The notes beneath the pieces are model-generated. The model worked only from the letters and a program-made list of their open reading frames with translations. It did not search any database and was not told the origin of the DNA. A stretch of DNA of 64,000 nt, taken from contig NZ_QHLX01000003.1 of the NCBI RefSeq assembly GCF_004135675.1, forward strand, positions 124,001-188,000, read 5' to 3'. Position 1 is the stretch's first letter. Every line of letters starts with the position of its first letter. The translations under genes and the position numbers were made by a program. Origin of the DNA: Marinitoga lauensis (GTDB lineage Bacteria; Thermotogota; Thermotogae; Petrotogales; Petrotogaceae). This document shows positions 1 to 10,784 of this stretch, one piece after another.

Positions 1-684
1 TAATATAGTAAAATTTGATATGTCTTCTAAAACTGCTGTTGAAATTGCTGTTGCTGATTACATATTAAATGCTAAAAATTTAGATCTATCCAGAATATTA
101 TTTTCAAAATCAGAAGAAAATTTTGAAATGAAAAAGTTATATTTATACAAAGATATGGATTATACAATATATGATGAATTAAAAGATGAAGGCGTTTTAA
201 AAGTGGAATTTTTAGAAAAAATGAATTTAAAAGAGTTAAGCAAAATAATACCAAATATTGCTAAATATAAATTGTGGATAGATTTCAGGGGTTATTTAAT
301 CATTACGAAGTCAGGAAAATATTGGAAATATTTGATGGAGTAAATATAATAGCTCTTGAACAACCGTTGCCCGTTGGAAGTGAATTTGTAGTAAAAGATT
401 TATTGATAAAATATCCTGTATTCTGGGATGAATCATTTAAAGGTATTCAGGATATTATGAGATTAAAAGATATTTCTACAGGGCTTGTTTTTGAAATAAC
501 TAAATTTGGTGGATTATTAAGAACATCGGAGTATTTAAAAGTAGCAGAAAGTTTTGGGCTTGAAACAATGATATCTTCAAGAATAGAGCATCCTATAACA
601 TTAAGATGGGCAAAAAAGATAATGAAGTCTTTTGATTATATTGATCTTGATTATGAGCATTATATAGAAAAAACTTCTAAATAA
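1..684 (+). CDS. Enolase-superfamily enzyme (dipeptide epimerase / MLE-like), 3' part, frameshifted
   Basis: The reading frame is open to the left window edge, so the 5' part is missing. Residues resemble the C-terminal barrel of the mandelate racemase/muconate lactonizing group. I see the three metal-ligand positions in order: Asp in LWIDF, Glu in IALEQPLP and Asp in FWDESFKG, followed by the base Lys in FEITKFGG and a late SRIEHP segment. This pattern fits L-Ala-D/L-Glu (dipeptide) epimerases or o-succinylbenzoate synthase-like enzymes; substrate cannot be chosen from the fragment. The frame changes near 280-290, at a GGGG run; one extra G gives a continuous protein through the first metal site. 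Ends at a strong terminator. Confidence 0.75.
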
Positions 685-712
685 GGAATCCTACGGATTC
701 CTTATTTTTTTT
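683..712 (+). terminator. Rho-independent terminator after the enolase-superfamily gene
   Basis: Perfect 9-bp stem AAGGAATCC / GGATTCCTT with loop TAC, followed by eight T. It begins inside the stop codon of the upstream gene. Confidence 0.9.
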
Positions 713-788
713 ACGATTTTTAAGATTAATAACAAATAAATAATAATAATCAATATTAATAATTTATAATAATATAAAATCATTTTTC

Positions 789-818
789 TTGCAAAAGAAT
801 GAAATAGTATAATATAAT
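789..818 (+). promoter_or_regulatory. Likely sigma-70-type promoter for the surface-protein cluster
   Basis: TTGCAA at 789-794 and TATAAT at 813-818, separated by 18 bp, 47 bp upstream of the first lipoprotein start. The sequence around it is very AT-rich, so the match is suggestive rather than proven. Confidence 0.5.
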
Positions 819-864
819 TGCAACAAAAATATAACAATTAAAATTCAAACAGGAGGGGAGATTT

Positions 865-1601
865 ATGAAGAAGATTTTTGTATTCGTTTTAATGATTGTT
901 TTGATGTCTATTGTTTTAGTCAGTTGTGTTAAGCCGAAGATTGAAGAACAACCAGAACCCATTATGTTAAACGTAGAACTACCAGATAGTTTGCCTTCAA
1001 CTATAACGAGTATTTATTTAGCAGGAACTTTTAATAATTGGACATTTTCTGAGGATTACAAATATGATGTAGTTACTGAAAACGGGAAAAAGATGATTAA
1101 GATTGAGTTGAATTGGGATAATTTAGAATATCCAATTCAGTTTAAATTTTCTGATCAAATGGATTGGACGGGAGTAGAAAAAGGCCCCAATGGTGAGGAA
1201 TTAGACAATAGAGTTATTTTTGAAAAACCAGTTGTATCAAAGGATTTAAGAATTTGGAATTTTGCTGATTTATCTATAGATTATACATCATTATCCACAC
1301 CGGTAACAGTAAAATTTATTGTTGAAGTACCAGATATCACACCTTCAGCTTCGGGAGTATATATTAGAGGAGATTTAATAAGTTCTTCCTGGATGGAACG
1401 CCTTTAACGCTAAATAATGGGAAATATGAGGTTACATTAACACTTAATTCTTATCAATTATATAAATATAAGTATGTTTTAGATAATGATTGGGCACATG
1501 TAGAATTAATGCCTGATGGGACAACTGATATACCAAATAGGTGGATTGTTGTAACAGGCAATGAAACTATTGGAATAAGGTTTATGTTTGGAAATAATTA
1601 A
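865..1601 (+). CDS. Exported lipoprotein with two AMPK-beta/CBM48-like glycan-binding modules, frameshifted
   Basis: Starts at ATG 865 after AGGAGGGGAG. Residues 1-21 form a lipoprotein signal with the lipobox VLVSC. A first E-set/CBM48-like module holds YLAGTFNNW, FKF and DW, positions that correspond to the carbohydrate-contact Trp, Lys and Trp of AMPK-beta glycogen-binding domains. A second module holds SSW, YKYKY, NDW and PNRW in the same order. The frame breaks near 1394; turning GG into GGG gives SSWMGTPLTLNNG and the frame then runs to TAA 1599-1601. The product is probably anchored on the cell surface and binds alpha-glucan; ligand is inferred. First gene of a four-gene exported set. 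Confidence 0.8.
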
Positions 1602-1603
1602 GT

Positions 1604-1622
1604 AGCCCTTTTGGGCTTTTTT
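1604..1622 (+). terminator. Short intrinsic terminator between the two lipoprotein genes
   Basis: Stem AGCCC / GGGCT with a TTTT loop and a run of T. It may attenuate rather than fully block transcription into the downstream genes. Confidence 0.75.
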
Positions 1623-1639
1623 AATAGGAGGTGATATTT

Positions 1640-2367
1640 TTGAAAAAATATCTATTAATGATAATACTATTATCCATTATTTTTTATTCTCAGGATGTTT
1701 AATGAAAGTGTTGAACCTTTCTGTTCCTGAAGGGTTATATGTTGGATATGACGGCAACAATTGGTTGCAGGGAAATAAAACATTAATTGAAAATAGCAAA
1801 TTTATATATGATGATAGTTTAAAATTATATAAAGCAACAATAGATGCTTCTGAAATAGTATTTAATGAAATAGATAATGGAGGAGAAAAATTTAATATAG
1901 GATATTATAAAGTTTATTATGTAAAAAGTGATGGAAATGTAGTATCGGATTCTATACCAATATTGAAGTCCGCCCTTAGTCAGAATAATATTAAAATTTA
2001 TCTTTATTTGAATAAATTGGAAAATGGTAAGGGTGTAGGTGTTGGTGATGATACAAAATTAAACATGAGCTGGTATGCAGCAGGAACATTCAATAATTGG
2101 ACACCTGCAAAAATGAACAAAGTTAATGATTATTTTGAAATAGAAATTGATAAAGCATATAACAAAGGAGATAATATTGAATATAAAATACCTGCTTCAA
2201 ATAATTGGAAACCATGGCAGATGATATTTAATGGAGAGGTTTATTCTGATTCTTCTCAAAATCAAATATATACATTTCAAAATGATATTAATGGATTTAA
2301 GATGAAATTTTATCCTTTAATTAGTTATGTGGAAATTGAGGAAATTAAGGCTGGTGATTCTCAATGA
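1640..2367 (+). CDS. Second lipoprotein with CBM48-like module, frameshifted in signal peptide
   Basis: TTG start at 1640 follows TAGGAGGTGA with good spacing. The first 20 codons are a hydrophobic signal; the frame breaks near 1687 in a T run, and one added T gives the lipobox LFSGC immediately before the rest of the protein. The C-terminal half carries YAAGTFNNWTP, EYKI and NNWKPW, the same ordered Trp-Lys-Trp signature as the preceding gene, so it is a CBM48-like module. The N-terminal half (LYVGYDGNNW, then a long beta-rich stretch) may be a degenerate copy of the same fold. The stop overlaps the next start as ATGA, which points to translational coupling with the beta-barrel gene. Confidence 0.75.
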
Positions 2368-3739
2368 ATAAATATTTTACTCTAATTATTTTAATAATTG
2401 CGGTTGTAGGAATGTCTTATGTAAATGTTAACGGTTATTTAGAAACTTCATGGACATATACATTTGATTCAACACCAGCTCAATTTTATTATAACGGTCT
2501 TAAATTGGATTTATATATAAAACCAGAAGATTCTAACTTTTCCGGAAGCTTAAACCTCAATAAAGGTAATGATAATAAATATTATGTGACAGATGGTGAG
2601 TTCGATTTTAAATTTAAGGATAATTTATTAAAAACCTTCTGGAAAAGAAAAGAAGTTAATACAACTGATTGGATAAATGCTTTTAATAACGAAAAAATAG
2701 GAGCGGTTAATGGATTAATGATGGATTCCAATTTTTCTTTTGCTCAAATACAGAATTATTTGTTTAAAAAAGATGGAGGAACATCATCATTTTATATTTC
2801 ACATATCAGAGGTATGCCTTTTGGTGATTTTTATTACAGTTTTATTTATGCAAAAGAGTATCTGGCAAAATATAATTATACAGACTGGAGACTTTTTGAT
2901 TTTAACCTTGATCTAAATAATACACAATTTTTTGGAGAGTTTGGTTATTCATATGATAAAGGAGAATTTTATTTAGAAGATAATTACCTTATTTTTCTTG
3001 GGAATAGGATTAATTTAAATGATTTAAGCAACGCTATATTTTTTAAGTATATATCTTCAAACTATAATAGAATATATTTACCAGATAGTTTTGTAAACAA
3101 CATTAGAAATGAGTTGAGTTTAAATAAGTGGAATATTAATATGGACTTTGATTATTATTTTAAAGATAATAAAATATCATTTAATAATTTCTCTTTAAAA
3201 TATCTAAAAGGATATTTAAATTACAATAATTATAATTATTTATATTTAGGAATTCCAGTTGAAGAATATAATGTAAAAGATGTAGAAGGAAGTATAAATT
3301 TTCCACTTTATATTCCAAAAATAGGTAATGTTAACTTTTCTTTTTATAAAAAAGGATGGAAGATAATTGGAGCGATATAAAAAAATATAATGATTTTTCT
3401 ATTTCGGCAAATTTAAAAGGTGATTTATCTGGATATTATTATGATTTAACCTATATATTTGGAAATAAAAATGTGGATTTAGAAAATTCTAATGTATATA
3501 GTGGAGGTTTTTCTGAAGTTTTATATGGTTCATTATCAAAAAGTTTTGGAGATTTAAATATTTTTGGAAAAGGAATGTATATATATGGAGTAGTTGAAAG
3601 ATATAAAACCATTTATTTAGAAGCCAAATATACAGGATTTTCAAATATAGAGATGATAATTGGATTAGGTGATGGGAATTTTGGAGCTTCAAAGGGATTT
3701 AAAAAGCAGATATCTCTAACAGTTAAAACAGGATTTTAG
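2364..3739 (+). CDS. Outer-sheath/outer-membrane beta-barrel protein, frameshifted
   Basis: N-terminal signal peptide (ITLIILIIAVV-type core, cleavage around VNVNG) followed by about 430 residues of alternating polar/aromatic strands with repeated FxxFxxxY patterns. The C-terminus is VKTGF, ending in Phe as in many outer-membrane barrels. The frame breaks near 3357; GG to GGG gives YKKGMEDNWSD and restores one protein. It overlaps the lipoprotein gene by 4 bp and is followed 11 bp later by a CBM48-barrel gene, so it probably forms the membrane partner of the glycan-binding lipoproteins. No specific family recognised; transport function is inferred. Confidence 0.7.
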
Positions 3740-3750
3740 GAGGTGACTAT

Positions 3751-4992
3751 ATGAAGAAATTTTTATTATTTTTAATATTGGTAATATCAATAATATCTTT
3801 TTCAAAAGTATTTATTAAAGATGGTATGGTGGTTTTTGAATATAAGGATTTAACAGCATCAAAAGTATATTTAGCAGGTTCATTTAACAATTGGGATCCT
3901 TCGGCACTGGAAATGAAAAAAATAAAAAGCGGGCTATGGAGAGTTTCTTTGAAATTATCACCTGGAGATTATCAATATAAATTTGTAATAAATGGAACAG
4001 ATTGGAAAGAAGATCCAGATGCTCCTGATTATGTTCCGGACGGATTTGGGGGAAAGAATGGCGCTTTTACAATTGTTTTGGAAAATGGAAATTTAAAAAT
4101 AAATAAACCGGAGAAATCGAAAAAGCAAGAGAACAGTTTGCTAAAAGGTCAATATTTATTTAACTTAAAATCAAAAATAGATAAAGACACCTATTCATTA
4201 AAAACTCCAGAAATCAGTCATGATTTTTATTTAACTATAACTCCTGAAAAATCAGGAATGAAGTTTGAAGCGGCTCTATCTGCAAACAATGATTCATGGC
4301 AGTTAAATTTAAATTCATTGAAAGTAATATGGGAAAATTCAAATTATGCATTTGGTATTTTTAAAGATTCTAAACTTAATGAATTAATTAATTTTAAGGA
4401 AAATACGGAGGAAAATAAAACAGGTATTTTAGGTATTTTTAAAACTAATATACTTAAATTTGGAATAGATGTATATTCACAGGATAATAAATTGAACTAC
4501 TTTGTTTCATCGAATATATACTTAAATAATATTCTGCTAAGTGCATTATATATGCCAAAGACTGAAGATTCTACTATGAATATATATGCTCGTGCTGAAG
4601 TATTTGGTGTCGGTGTAGAGGCGAAATATTCAAATAGAATTGAATATATTAAAGGTGATTATAATAATGGCACGTTATTTTTTGAAAGTATTTACGATTT
4701 TATTAATAAAAACATATCTTTTGATGGAAGTTATAATGAATTAGTAACTTTTTCTGGACGATATTTGTTAGAAAATAATATATATAATATTGAATCTGAT
4801 TTTGTTTTTGGTATAAAATCAGGATTTAATGTTCTGGCTGACGTTTATTATGATAATAGTAGTAATTTGGGGTATAAACTCGGATTTGAATTGAAAAAAG
4901 ATAATATAGATTTGAAATTAAAAGTAGGCCATGATTTTTCTAAAGATTTTGATAACTATTATCTATTTATCACCTCGTCAGCTATATTTTAA
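3751..4992 (+). CDS. CBM48 (AMPK-beta-like) domain fused to a beta-barrel protein
   Basis: 413 aa, intact. ATG 3751 follows TTAGGAGGTGA. Residues 1-18 are a signal peptide. Residues about 25-110 are a clear glycogen-binding domain: VYLAGSFNNWDP, GDYQYKFVING, TDWKEDPDAP and GGKNGAF carry the Trp, Lys, Trp and Asn positions that contact sugar in AMPK-beta/CBM48 domains. A Lys-rich linker (about 118-128) leads to some 280 residues of beta-strand pattern ending in SSAIF, consistent with a barrel or toga-type protein. A glycan-binding domain fused directly to a barrel supports a cell-surface alpha-glucan capture role. Last gene of the cluster, before a strong terminator. Confidence 0.8.
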   Translation: MKKFLLFLILVISIISFSKVFIKDGMVVFEYKDLTASKVYLAGSFNNWDPSALEMKKIKSGLWRVSLKLSPGDYQYKFVINGTDWKEDPDAPDYVPDGFGGKNGAFTIVLENGNLKINKPEKSKKQENSLLKGQYLFNLKSKIDKDTYSLKTPEISHDFYLTITPEKSGMKFEAALSANNDSWQLNLNSLKVIWENSNYAFGIFKDSKLNELINFKENTEENKTGILGIFKTNILKFGIDVYSQDNKLNYFVSSNIYLNNILLSALYMPKTEDSTMNIYARAEVFGVGVEAKYSNRIEYIKGDYNNGTLFFESIYDFINKNISFDGSYNELVTFSGRYLLENNIYNIESDFVFGIKSGFNVLADVYYDNSSNLGYKLGFELKKDNIDLKLKVGHDFSKDFDNYYLFITSSAIF

Positions 4993-5024
4993 CAAAAAAT
5001 CCTCCTTCGGGAGGATTTTTTGTT
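4991..5024 (+). terminator. Strong, possibly bidirectional terminator closing the surface-protein cluster
   Basis: Perfect 15-bp stem with a TTCG tetraloop; AACAAAAAATCCTCC pairs with its exact complement. A/T tracts lie on both arms, so it can work in both directions. Confidence 0.93.
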
Positions 5025-5084
5025 AACGGTTTGTTATTTATTGGTATAAGATGAAGATTATTTCATTATTCTTATTTTATATGT

Positions 5085-5090
5085 TATAAT
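5085..5090 (+). promoter_or_regulatory. Probable -10 box for the L7Ae-like/infB operon
   Basis: TATAAT sits 31 bp before the start codon, preceded by TG-like GT. The matching -35 region (TTCATT around 5062) is weak. Confidence 0.4.
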
Positions 5091-5120
5091 TAATTTAGAA
5101 AAGAAATTGGAGGTAAAAAA

Positions 5121-5456
5121 ATGAATGAACAGAAGGTTGTAAACCTGCTGGGTTTTGCTTCGCGAATGCGAAAAATAATATTTGGAAAAGATAATATAAG
5201 AGAATATATTAGAAATCCAAAAAGAAGAGCAAAATTTATAATTATAGCTTCCGATGTTGGTGACTCAATAAAGGAAGATACTATAAAGAGATGCCGATCT
5301 CATCATGTTCCATATGTTCTTTTAAAAGAATATACGAAAAATGAATTGGGGCGCTCTCTTGGTAAAGATGAGATTAGTGTGGTAGGGGTTTTGGATGAAA
5401 ATATAGTTAAAGGAATATTAGAAGTAGTGAATGCTGGAGGTGATTCAAATGTCTAA
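5121..5456 (+). CDS. L7Ae/L30e-family RNA-binding protein (YlxQ-like)
   Basis: 111 aa. ATG 5121 follows TTGGAGGTAAA. The sequence VVNLLGFASRMRKIIFGKD, then AKFIIIASDVGDS and VPYVLLKEYTKNELGRSLGK, is the L7Ae/L30e fold that binds kink-turn RNA; bacterial members beside infB are called YlxQ. The stop overlaps the infB start by 8 bp (ATG at 5449), which matches the conserved nusA-ylxR-ylxQ-infB arrangement, although nusA is not in this window. The exact RNA target is unknown. Confidence 0.85.
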   Translation: MNEQKVVNLLGFASRMRKIIFGKDNIREYIRNPKRRAKFIIIASDVGDSIKEDTIKRCRSHHVPYVLLKEYTKNELGRSLGKDEISVVGVLDENIVKGILEVVNAGGDSNV

Positions 5457-7604
5457 GACACGGGTATACCAATTAGCCAAAGAATTTGGAATGCATGCTA
5501 AAGAATTTTTAGAGGAATTAAGAGATTTAGGATATAATTTAAAAAGTCATATGTCTTCTCTGGAAGAAGAAGAAGTAAAGACTATAAAAGAATATTTTGA
5601 GGAAAAATTAAATGAAAATAAAAAGGAAAAAGTTATTGATGAAAAGAAAGAATTGTCAAAAAAAGAAGTGGTAAAGGAAAAGAAAAAAATTGAACATAAA
5701 AAAAATAAAAAACATGAAAAAAAGAAACATTTTGAACAGAAGAAAACGAATGAAGAAATAAAAAAGAAGAAGAGGAAATAAAAGAAATAAAAATAACAAA
5801 ATCAGAATTGAAATTAGATATTCTTGCAAATAAATTAGGAAAAGGTCAAAATGATATTATAAAAGAGTTTTTTATGAAAGGAAAAGTATTAAGACCTGGT
5901 CAAATATTAACTGAAGAACAGGCAGAAGAAATTGCCATGATGTTTAATGCATTACTTGAAATAACTGAAGAGGTAAAAGAGAAAAAAACAGAAAAATCTT
6001 CTGAAAAAAATGATCCGGAAGAAGTTTTAAAGGAACGATGGAATAAAATATATGAAGAAAATGAAGATAAATTAATTGAGAGAGCTCCTGTTGTTACCAT
6101 AATGGGACATGTTGATCATGGGAAAACAACATTACTCGATAATATAAGAAATACAAGGGTAGCAGAAAAAGAAGCAGGTGGAATTACTCAGTCTATAGGT
6201 GCATATCAGGTTAATTATGAAGGTAAAAAAATTACATTTATTGATACACCAGGGCATGAAGCTTTTACTGAAATGAGAGCAAGAGGAGCTCAGGCAACGG
6301 ATATAGTTGTATTAATTATTGCTGCTGATGATGGTGTTATGCCTCAAACAATTGAAGCGTATAACCATGCTAAAAATGCTAATGTTCCTATTATCGTAGC
6401 TATAAACAAAATAGATAAACCAAATGCAAATGTAGATTTAACTAAACAACAAATGGTTGCAAAGTTAAATCTTATTCCTGAAGATTGGGGCGGAGATACG
6501 ATTACAGTACCTATTTCAGCAAAAGCTGGTCAGGGTATAGATGAATTATTAGAAATGATTCTATTAGTTGCAGAAATGCAGGAAATAAAATGTTATCCTG
6601 AAGGTCTTGCAAGAGGAGTTATTATTGAGAGTAAATTGGATAAATTTTTAGGTCCAGTTGCAACTACTATAGTAAAGGATGGAAAGTTAAAAGTTGGAGA
6701 TTATTTTGTGGCTGGTAGTACCTTTGGAAAGGTTAGAAGGATGATAGATCCAAATGGTAAAAACGTTAAAATAGCAGGTCCTTCAGATCCAGTACAAATT
6801 TTAGGTTTCGAAGAAGTCCCTGACATGCATTCTATATTGTATGGTGTTAAGACATTACACGAAGCTAAAGATTATGTAGAAAAGAAAAAAGCTTTAGAAG
6901 AAAAAGTTGTACAAAAAAGACATATCAGACTTGAAGATGCTTTAAGAATGATGAAAGAGGATGGAGAACAAAAAACATTAAACATAATTTTAAAAGCAGA
7001 TACATTTGGTTCTTTAGAAGCGTTAAAAAATGCTATAGCAAAATTAGAGAATCCAGAAATTGAATTGCAGGTTATTCATGGCGGTATAGGAGCAATTACT
7101 AAAAGTGATGTTATGCTTGCTACAGCTTCTGATGCGGTTATTTTGGGTTTTAGGGTAAAGGCAGATAGTAGTGCTGTAAAATATGCTGAACATGAAAATA
7201 TTCAAATTAAAAGATATGATATAATATTTAATTTAATAGATGATTTGAAAAAGGCATTGCAGGGTATGTTAGAGCCTGAGGAAAAAGAAGAAATTACGGG
7301 TTCAGGAGAAGTAAAACAGGTATTTAAGATTAAAAAAGTTGGTAATATTGCTGGTATTCAATTAAAAGAAGGATATGTTGAAAGAGATGGTGGAGTAAGA
7401 TTATACAGACAGGGTAAATTGGTATATGATGGAAAAATAGAATCTTTAAGACATTATAAGGATGAAGTAAAAAGAATTGATGCGCCAAAAGAATGTGGTA
7501 TTAAGATATTAAACTTCGATGATATAAATGAAGGCGATGAAATGGAATTTTACAAATATATTCAGGTTGAAAGAACTTTAGAATTTGGTAAAAAAGAGGA
7601 ATAA
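5449..7604 (+). CDS. infB: Translation initiation factor IF-2, frameshifted
   Basis: Start chosen at ATG 5449 ([14 protein letters not shown]) after GGAGGTG. N-terminal IF2 helix domain, a Lys/Glu-rich linker, then a GTPase domain with GHVDHGKT (G1), GITQSIGAY (G2), DTPGHEAF (G3) and NKID (G4), followed by the IF2 beta-barrel and C-terminal fMet-tRNA-binding domains ending near [13 protein letters not shown]-2 brings initiator tRNA to the 30S subunit. The frame breaks near 5770-5780 in an A/G-rich stretch of the linker; one added base joins the two parts. As the gene is essential, this is most likely a sequence error. Confidence 0.95.
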
Positions 7605-7609
7605 TAAAA

Positions 7610-7638
7610 AAGCTCGCGTTTAGCGAGCTTACTTTTAA
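7610..7638 (+). terminator. Terminator after infB
   Basis: Perfect stem AAGCTCGC / GCGAGCTT with loop GTTTA, followed by ACTTTTAATT. It separates the translation genes from the sugar genes. Confidence 0.85.
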
Positions 7639-7656
7639 TTAAAAGGGGAGTATGTT

Positions 7657-8925
7657 TTGAGAGTACCTCTATCAGATGCAAGTTTAACAGACCGAGAGAA
7701 AAAGATAATAAATAAAATATTTGATAGAAAAAGATTGGCTTTGGGGTCGTATTTAAATAAATTTGAAGAGGTGACAAAAAATTATTTTAATGTGGAAGAT
7801 GCTGTGGCGGTTAATAGCGGTACATCAGCATTACATCTAATATTGAGAGCATTGAATATTAAAGAAAATGATGGTATGATAGTAACACCATTTACCTTTA
7901 TCTCGTCAGCAAATGTTGCATTGTTTGAGAGAGCGCACCCGGTTTTTATTGATATTAATCCAGATAACTATAATATCGATATAGATAAAATAGAAAAAAC
8001 TTTAAATAATAAAGATCATCCTTTATGGAAACGCATTAAATCTTTAAAAGAAATAAAATTTTTTATGGGTGTGGATATTTTTGGCCAACCTATAGATTGG
8101 GATAGTGCATTAAATTTGTGCAAGAAAAATAATTGGAAGGTTATTGAAGATTCATGTGAAGCCATAGGAGCTAAATATAAAAATAAATTTGCAGGCACAT
8201 TTGGTGAAGCAGGCACTTTTGCATTTTATCCTAATAAACAGATAACAACCGGTGAAGGTGGAATGATTATCACTAATAATTTAGAAATAGGAAAGCTATG
8301 TCGCTCTATGGCAAATCAGGGGCGAGGAGATTCCGGAAAATGGTTAGAACATGTAAGATTGGGATATAATTATAGAATGGATGAGTTATCTGCGGGATTG
8401 GGATATATTCAAATGAAAAGACTCGATGAAATTCTTGAAAAGAGAGATAATGTAGCAAATAATTATTATGAATTATTTAAAAATGAAAACAGGGTCATTT
8501 TGCCGAAAATAGAAGAATATACAACAAAAATGAGCTGGTTTGTTTTTGTTATTAGGTTATCGCTCGATTGGATATTTAAAATTATAGATATACCAGAATA
8601 TGTAAAAAATAAGGATTTACCATTATATTTTCCAAAAAACGAAAGAAATAACTGGAAAAAAATACTGGATAAAATAAAGGAAATTACATATGCCGTAATT
8701 GAAGAATTAAATAAAAATGGCGTTCAATCAAAAAATTATTTTTCGCCTGTTCATTTACAGAAATTTTATAGGGATTTATATGGCTATGAAGAAGGGGATT
8801 ATCCTGTTACAGAATTAATATCATCACTTACTATTGCTATTCCATTTTATACAGAATTAACTCTGGAACAACAAAAATATGTAGTAGAAACTATTGAAAA
8901 TGTTTTAAATAAATTTGAGAAGTAG
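7657..8925 (+). CDS. DegT/DnrJ/EryC1/StrS-family PLP sugar aminotransferase
   Basis: 422 aa, TTG start 7657 (MRVPLSDASLTDREK) after AGGGGAG. The fold-type-I features are clear: AVNSGTSALHLILRAL near residue 50, VIEDSCEAIGAKYKNK near 165, and FYPNKQITTGEGGMI with the PLP Lys. Such enzymes transfer an amino group to a 4-keto or 3-keto nucleotide sugar. The next gene makes a UDP-4-keto-6-deoxy-HexNAc, so this enzyme probably forms a UDP-4-amino-4,6-dideoxy sugar (PglE/PseC-like). About 40 extra residues around 300-345 (LPLYFPKNERNNWKK) lengthen it beyond the common 370-400 aa. Confidence 0.88.
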   Translation: MRVPLSDASLTDREKKIINKIFDRKRLALGSYLNKFEEVTKNYFNVEDAVAVNSGTSALHLILRALNIKENDGMIVTPFTFISSANVALFERAHPVFIDINPDNYNIDIDKIEKTLNNKDHPLWKRIKSLKEIKFFMGVDIFGQPIDWDSALNLCKKNNWKVIEDSCEAIGAKYKNKFAGTFGEAGTFAFYPNKQITTGEGGMIITNNLEIGKLCRSMANQGRGDSGKWLEHVRLGYNYRMDELSAGLGYIQMKRLDEILEKRDNVANNYYELFKNENRVILPKIEEYTTKMSWFVFVIRLSLDWIFKIIDIPEYVKNKDLPLYFPKNERNNWKKILDKIKEITYAVIEELNKNGVQSKNYFSPVHLQKFYRDLYGYEEGDYPVTELISSLTIAIPFYTELTLEQQKYVVETIENVLNKFEK

Positions 8926-8933
8926 GGGGTAAT

Positions 8934-10774
8934 ATGAAACGAAAGTATGCTCTTATTATTGTAGATTATTTAATATTTTTTCTTAGTTATTTTATAGCTT
9001 TATTCTTTAGATTTCAAACGGATTTCGTTGAAATGGAAAAATATGTTCTTCCTGTTATTATTTTTCCGGTTATAATGGTTATGGTAATGTGTTTTAATAA
9101 AATTTATGATAACATATGGCGTTTTGCCACTTTAAAGGAAATAAAGCCTATAATATATTCTTCGTTTTTAGGTTATTTATTGAATTTTTTAATTATTGAA
9201 GGATTAAGAAGGGTGTGGTTCCCACACCTTATAATCCCAATTACAGTAGGATTTATGACAGCACTTTTAGGTACGGTATTAATAATTTTCAGTAGAGTAT
9301 GGTGGTTTTCAAAAAACAAAAATAAAACAGAAGAGATTATCGATGATAAAAAAATATTGATAATCGGTGCTGGTGAAGCAGGTGTTGAACTTTTAGAGGA
9401 ATTTTTGAGACATCCATCATTTGGAAAAGTTGTGGGATTTCTTGATGATGATGAATCAAAAATAGGTAGAAAAATAAGAAACATAGAAGTGCTTGGAAAA
9501 ACCTCTGAAGTAATGCATTTTGTAGAAAAATACAAAATAAATGAAGTGATTATAGCAATACCTTCTGCAACTTCCGAACAATTAAAGAAAATTATCGATA
9601 TGATAGATACAAAAAAGGTAAGATTAAAAACATTACCTGGTTTATTTGAAATATTAAATAATAAGGTTTCATTGGGGTTTTTAAGAGAAGTAAATATAGA
9701 GGATTTGCTTGGAAGGAAGGAAATAAAGGTAAATTTTGACGAACTAAAACATTATATTACTGATAAAAAAATATTGGTTACTGGAGCAGGCGGAAGTATA
9801 GGCTCTGAAATTTGTAGGCAGGTTGCTGCTTTAAATCCTTCTGAATTAATAGTATTGGGTCGTGGGGAAAATAGCATTTTTAATATATCCAAAGAATTAA
9901 AAAATAAGTTTCCAGATTTGAAGATATTTGAAGTAATAGGAGATATAACTAATGAGCATAGAATGAATCAAATATTTAAAAAATTTTCTCCAGATGTTGT
10001 TTTTCATGCAGCAGCACATAAACATGTGCCGTTAATGGAAAAAAATCCATCAGAAGCCTTTAGAGTAAATGCATATGGTACCTATATACTGGCTAAGAAT
10101 TCAATGGAGAGTAATGTAAAAAGGTTTATATTAATATCTACAGATAAAGCGATTAATCCAACATCTATAATGGGAACATCTAAAAGATTTGGAGAAATAA
10201 TTATTAGATCATTAGCTCAAAAATCAAAAACTAAATTTGGTATAGTTAGATTTGGAAATGTTCTGGGAAGTAGAGGAAGTGTAGTTCCTATATTTAAAGA
10301 ACAAATAAAAAATGGTGGACCAGTTACAGTAACAGATCCGAAAATGAAAAGGTATTTTATGACCATTCCTGAAGCAGTAGCTCTTGTGTTGCAGGCGGAG
10401 CATTTGCAGATAAAGGAGAAGTTTTTGTTTTGAATATGGGAGAACCTGTGCTTATTGATAAGTTAGCGCGTGAGATGATAAGACTTTCGGGATATATACC
10501 AGATCAGGATATTAAGGTAGTGTATACTGGAATTAGACCAGGAGAGAAATTATATGAAGAGCTTTTTTTAGAATCTGAAGAGTTTATAAAAACAGGAAAT
10601 GATAGAATATTCATTCTAAAAGAAAATGAAATTCTAAGTTTAAAAAAATTAGAAGAATTATTAAAAGCGATAATAGTTATCTTTAAAGAGAATGATTTTA
10701 ATAAAATGAATGATATAATAAAAAAATATATACCAGAAGCAAAATCAGAAGTAAAAAAAGATATAGCTTATTAA
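8934..10774 (+). CDS. Membrane nucleotide-sugar 4,6-dehydratase (CapD/FlaA1/PglF type), frameshifted
   Basis: Starts at ATG 8934, 8 bp after the aminotransferase. Four hydrophobic segments (residues 1-125), a CoA-binding-like Rossmann domain (ILIIGAGEAGVELLEEF), then an SDR domain with TGAGGSIGSEICRQ, HAAAHKHVPLME and SIMGTSKRFGE; the Met-x-x-x-Lys in place of Tyr-x-x-x-Lys is typical of the large PglF/WbpM dehydratases. Expected reaction: UDP-GlcNAc to UDP-4-keto-6-deoxy-HexNAc. The frame breaks near 10404; GG to GGG gives LQAGAFADKGEVFVLNMGEP and joins the C-terminal domain. Works with the flanking aminotransferase and WecA-like transferase in surface glycan or glycoprotein synthesis. Confidence 0.9.
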
Positions 10775-10784
10775 GAGGTGAATT

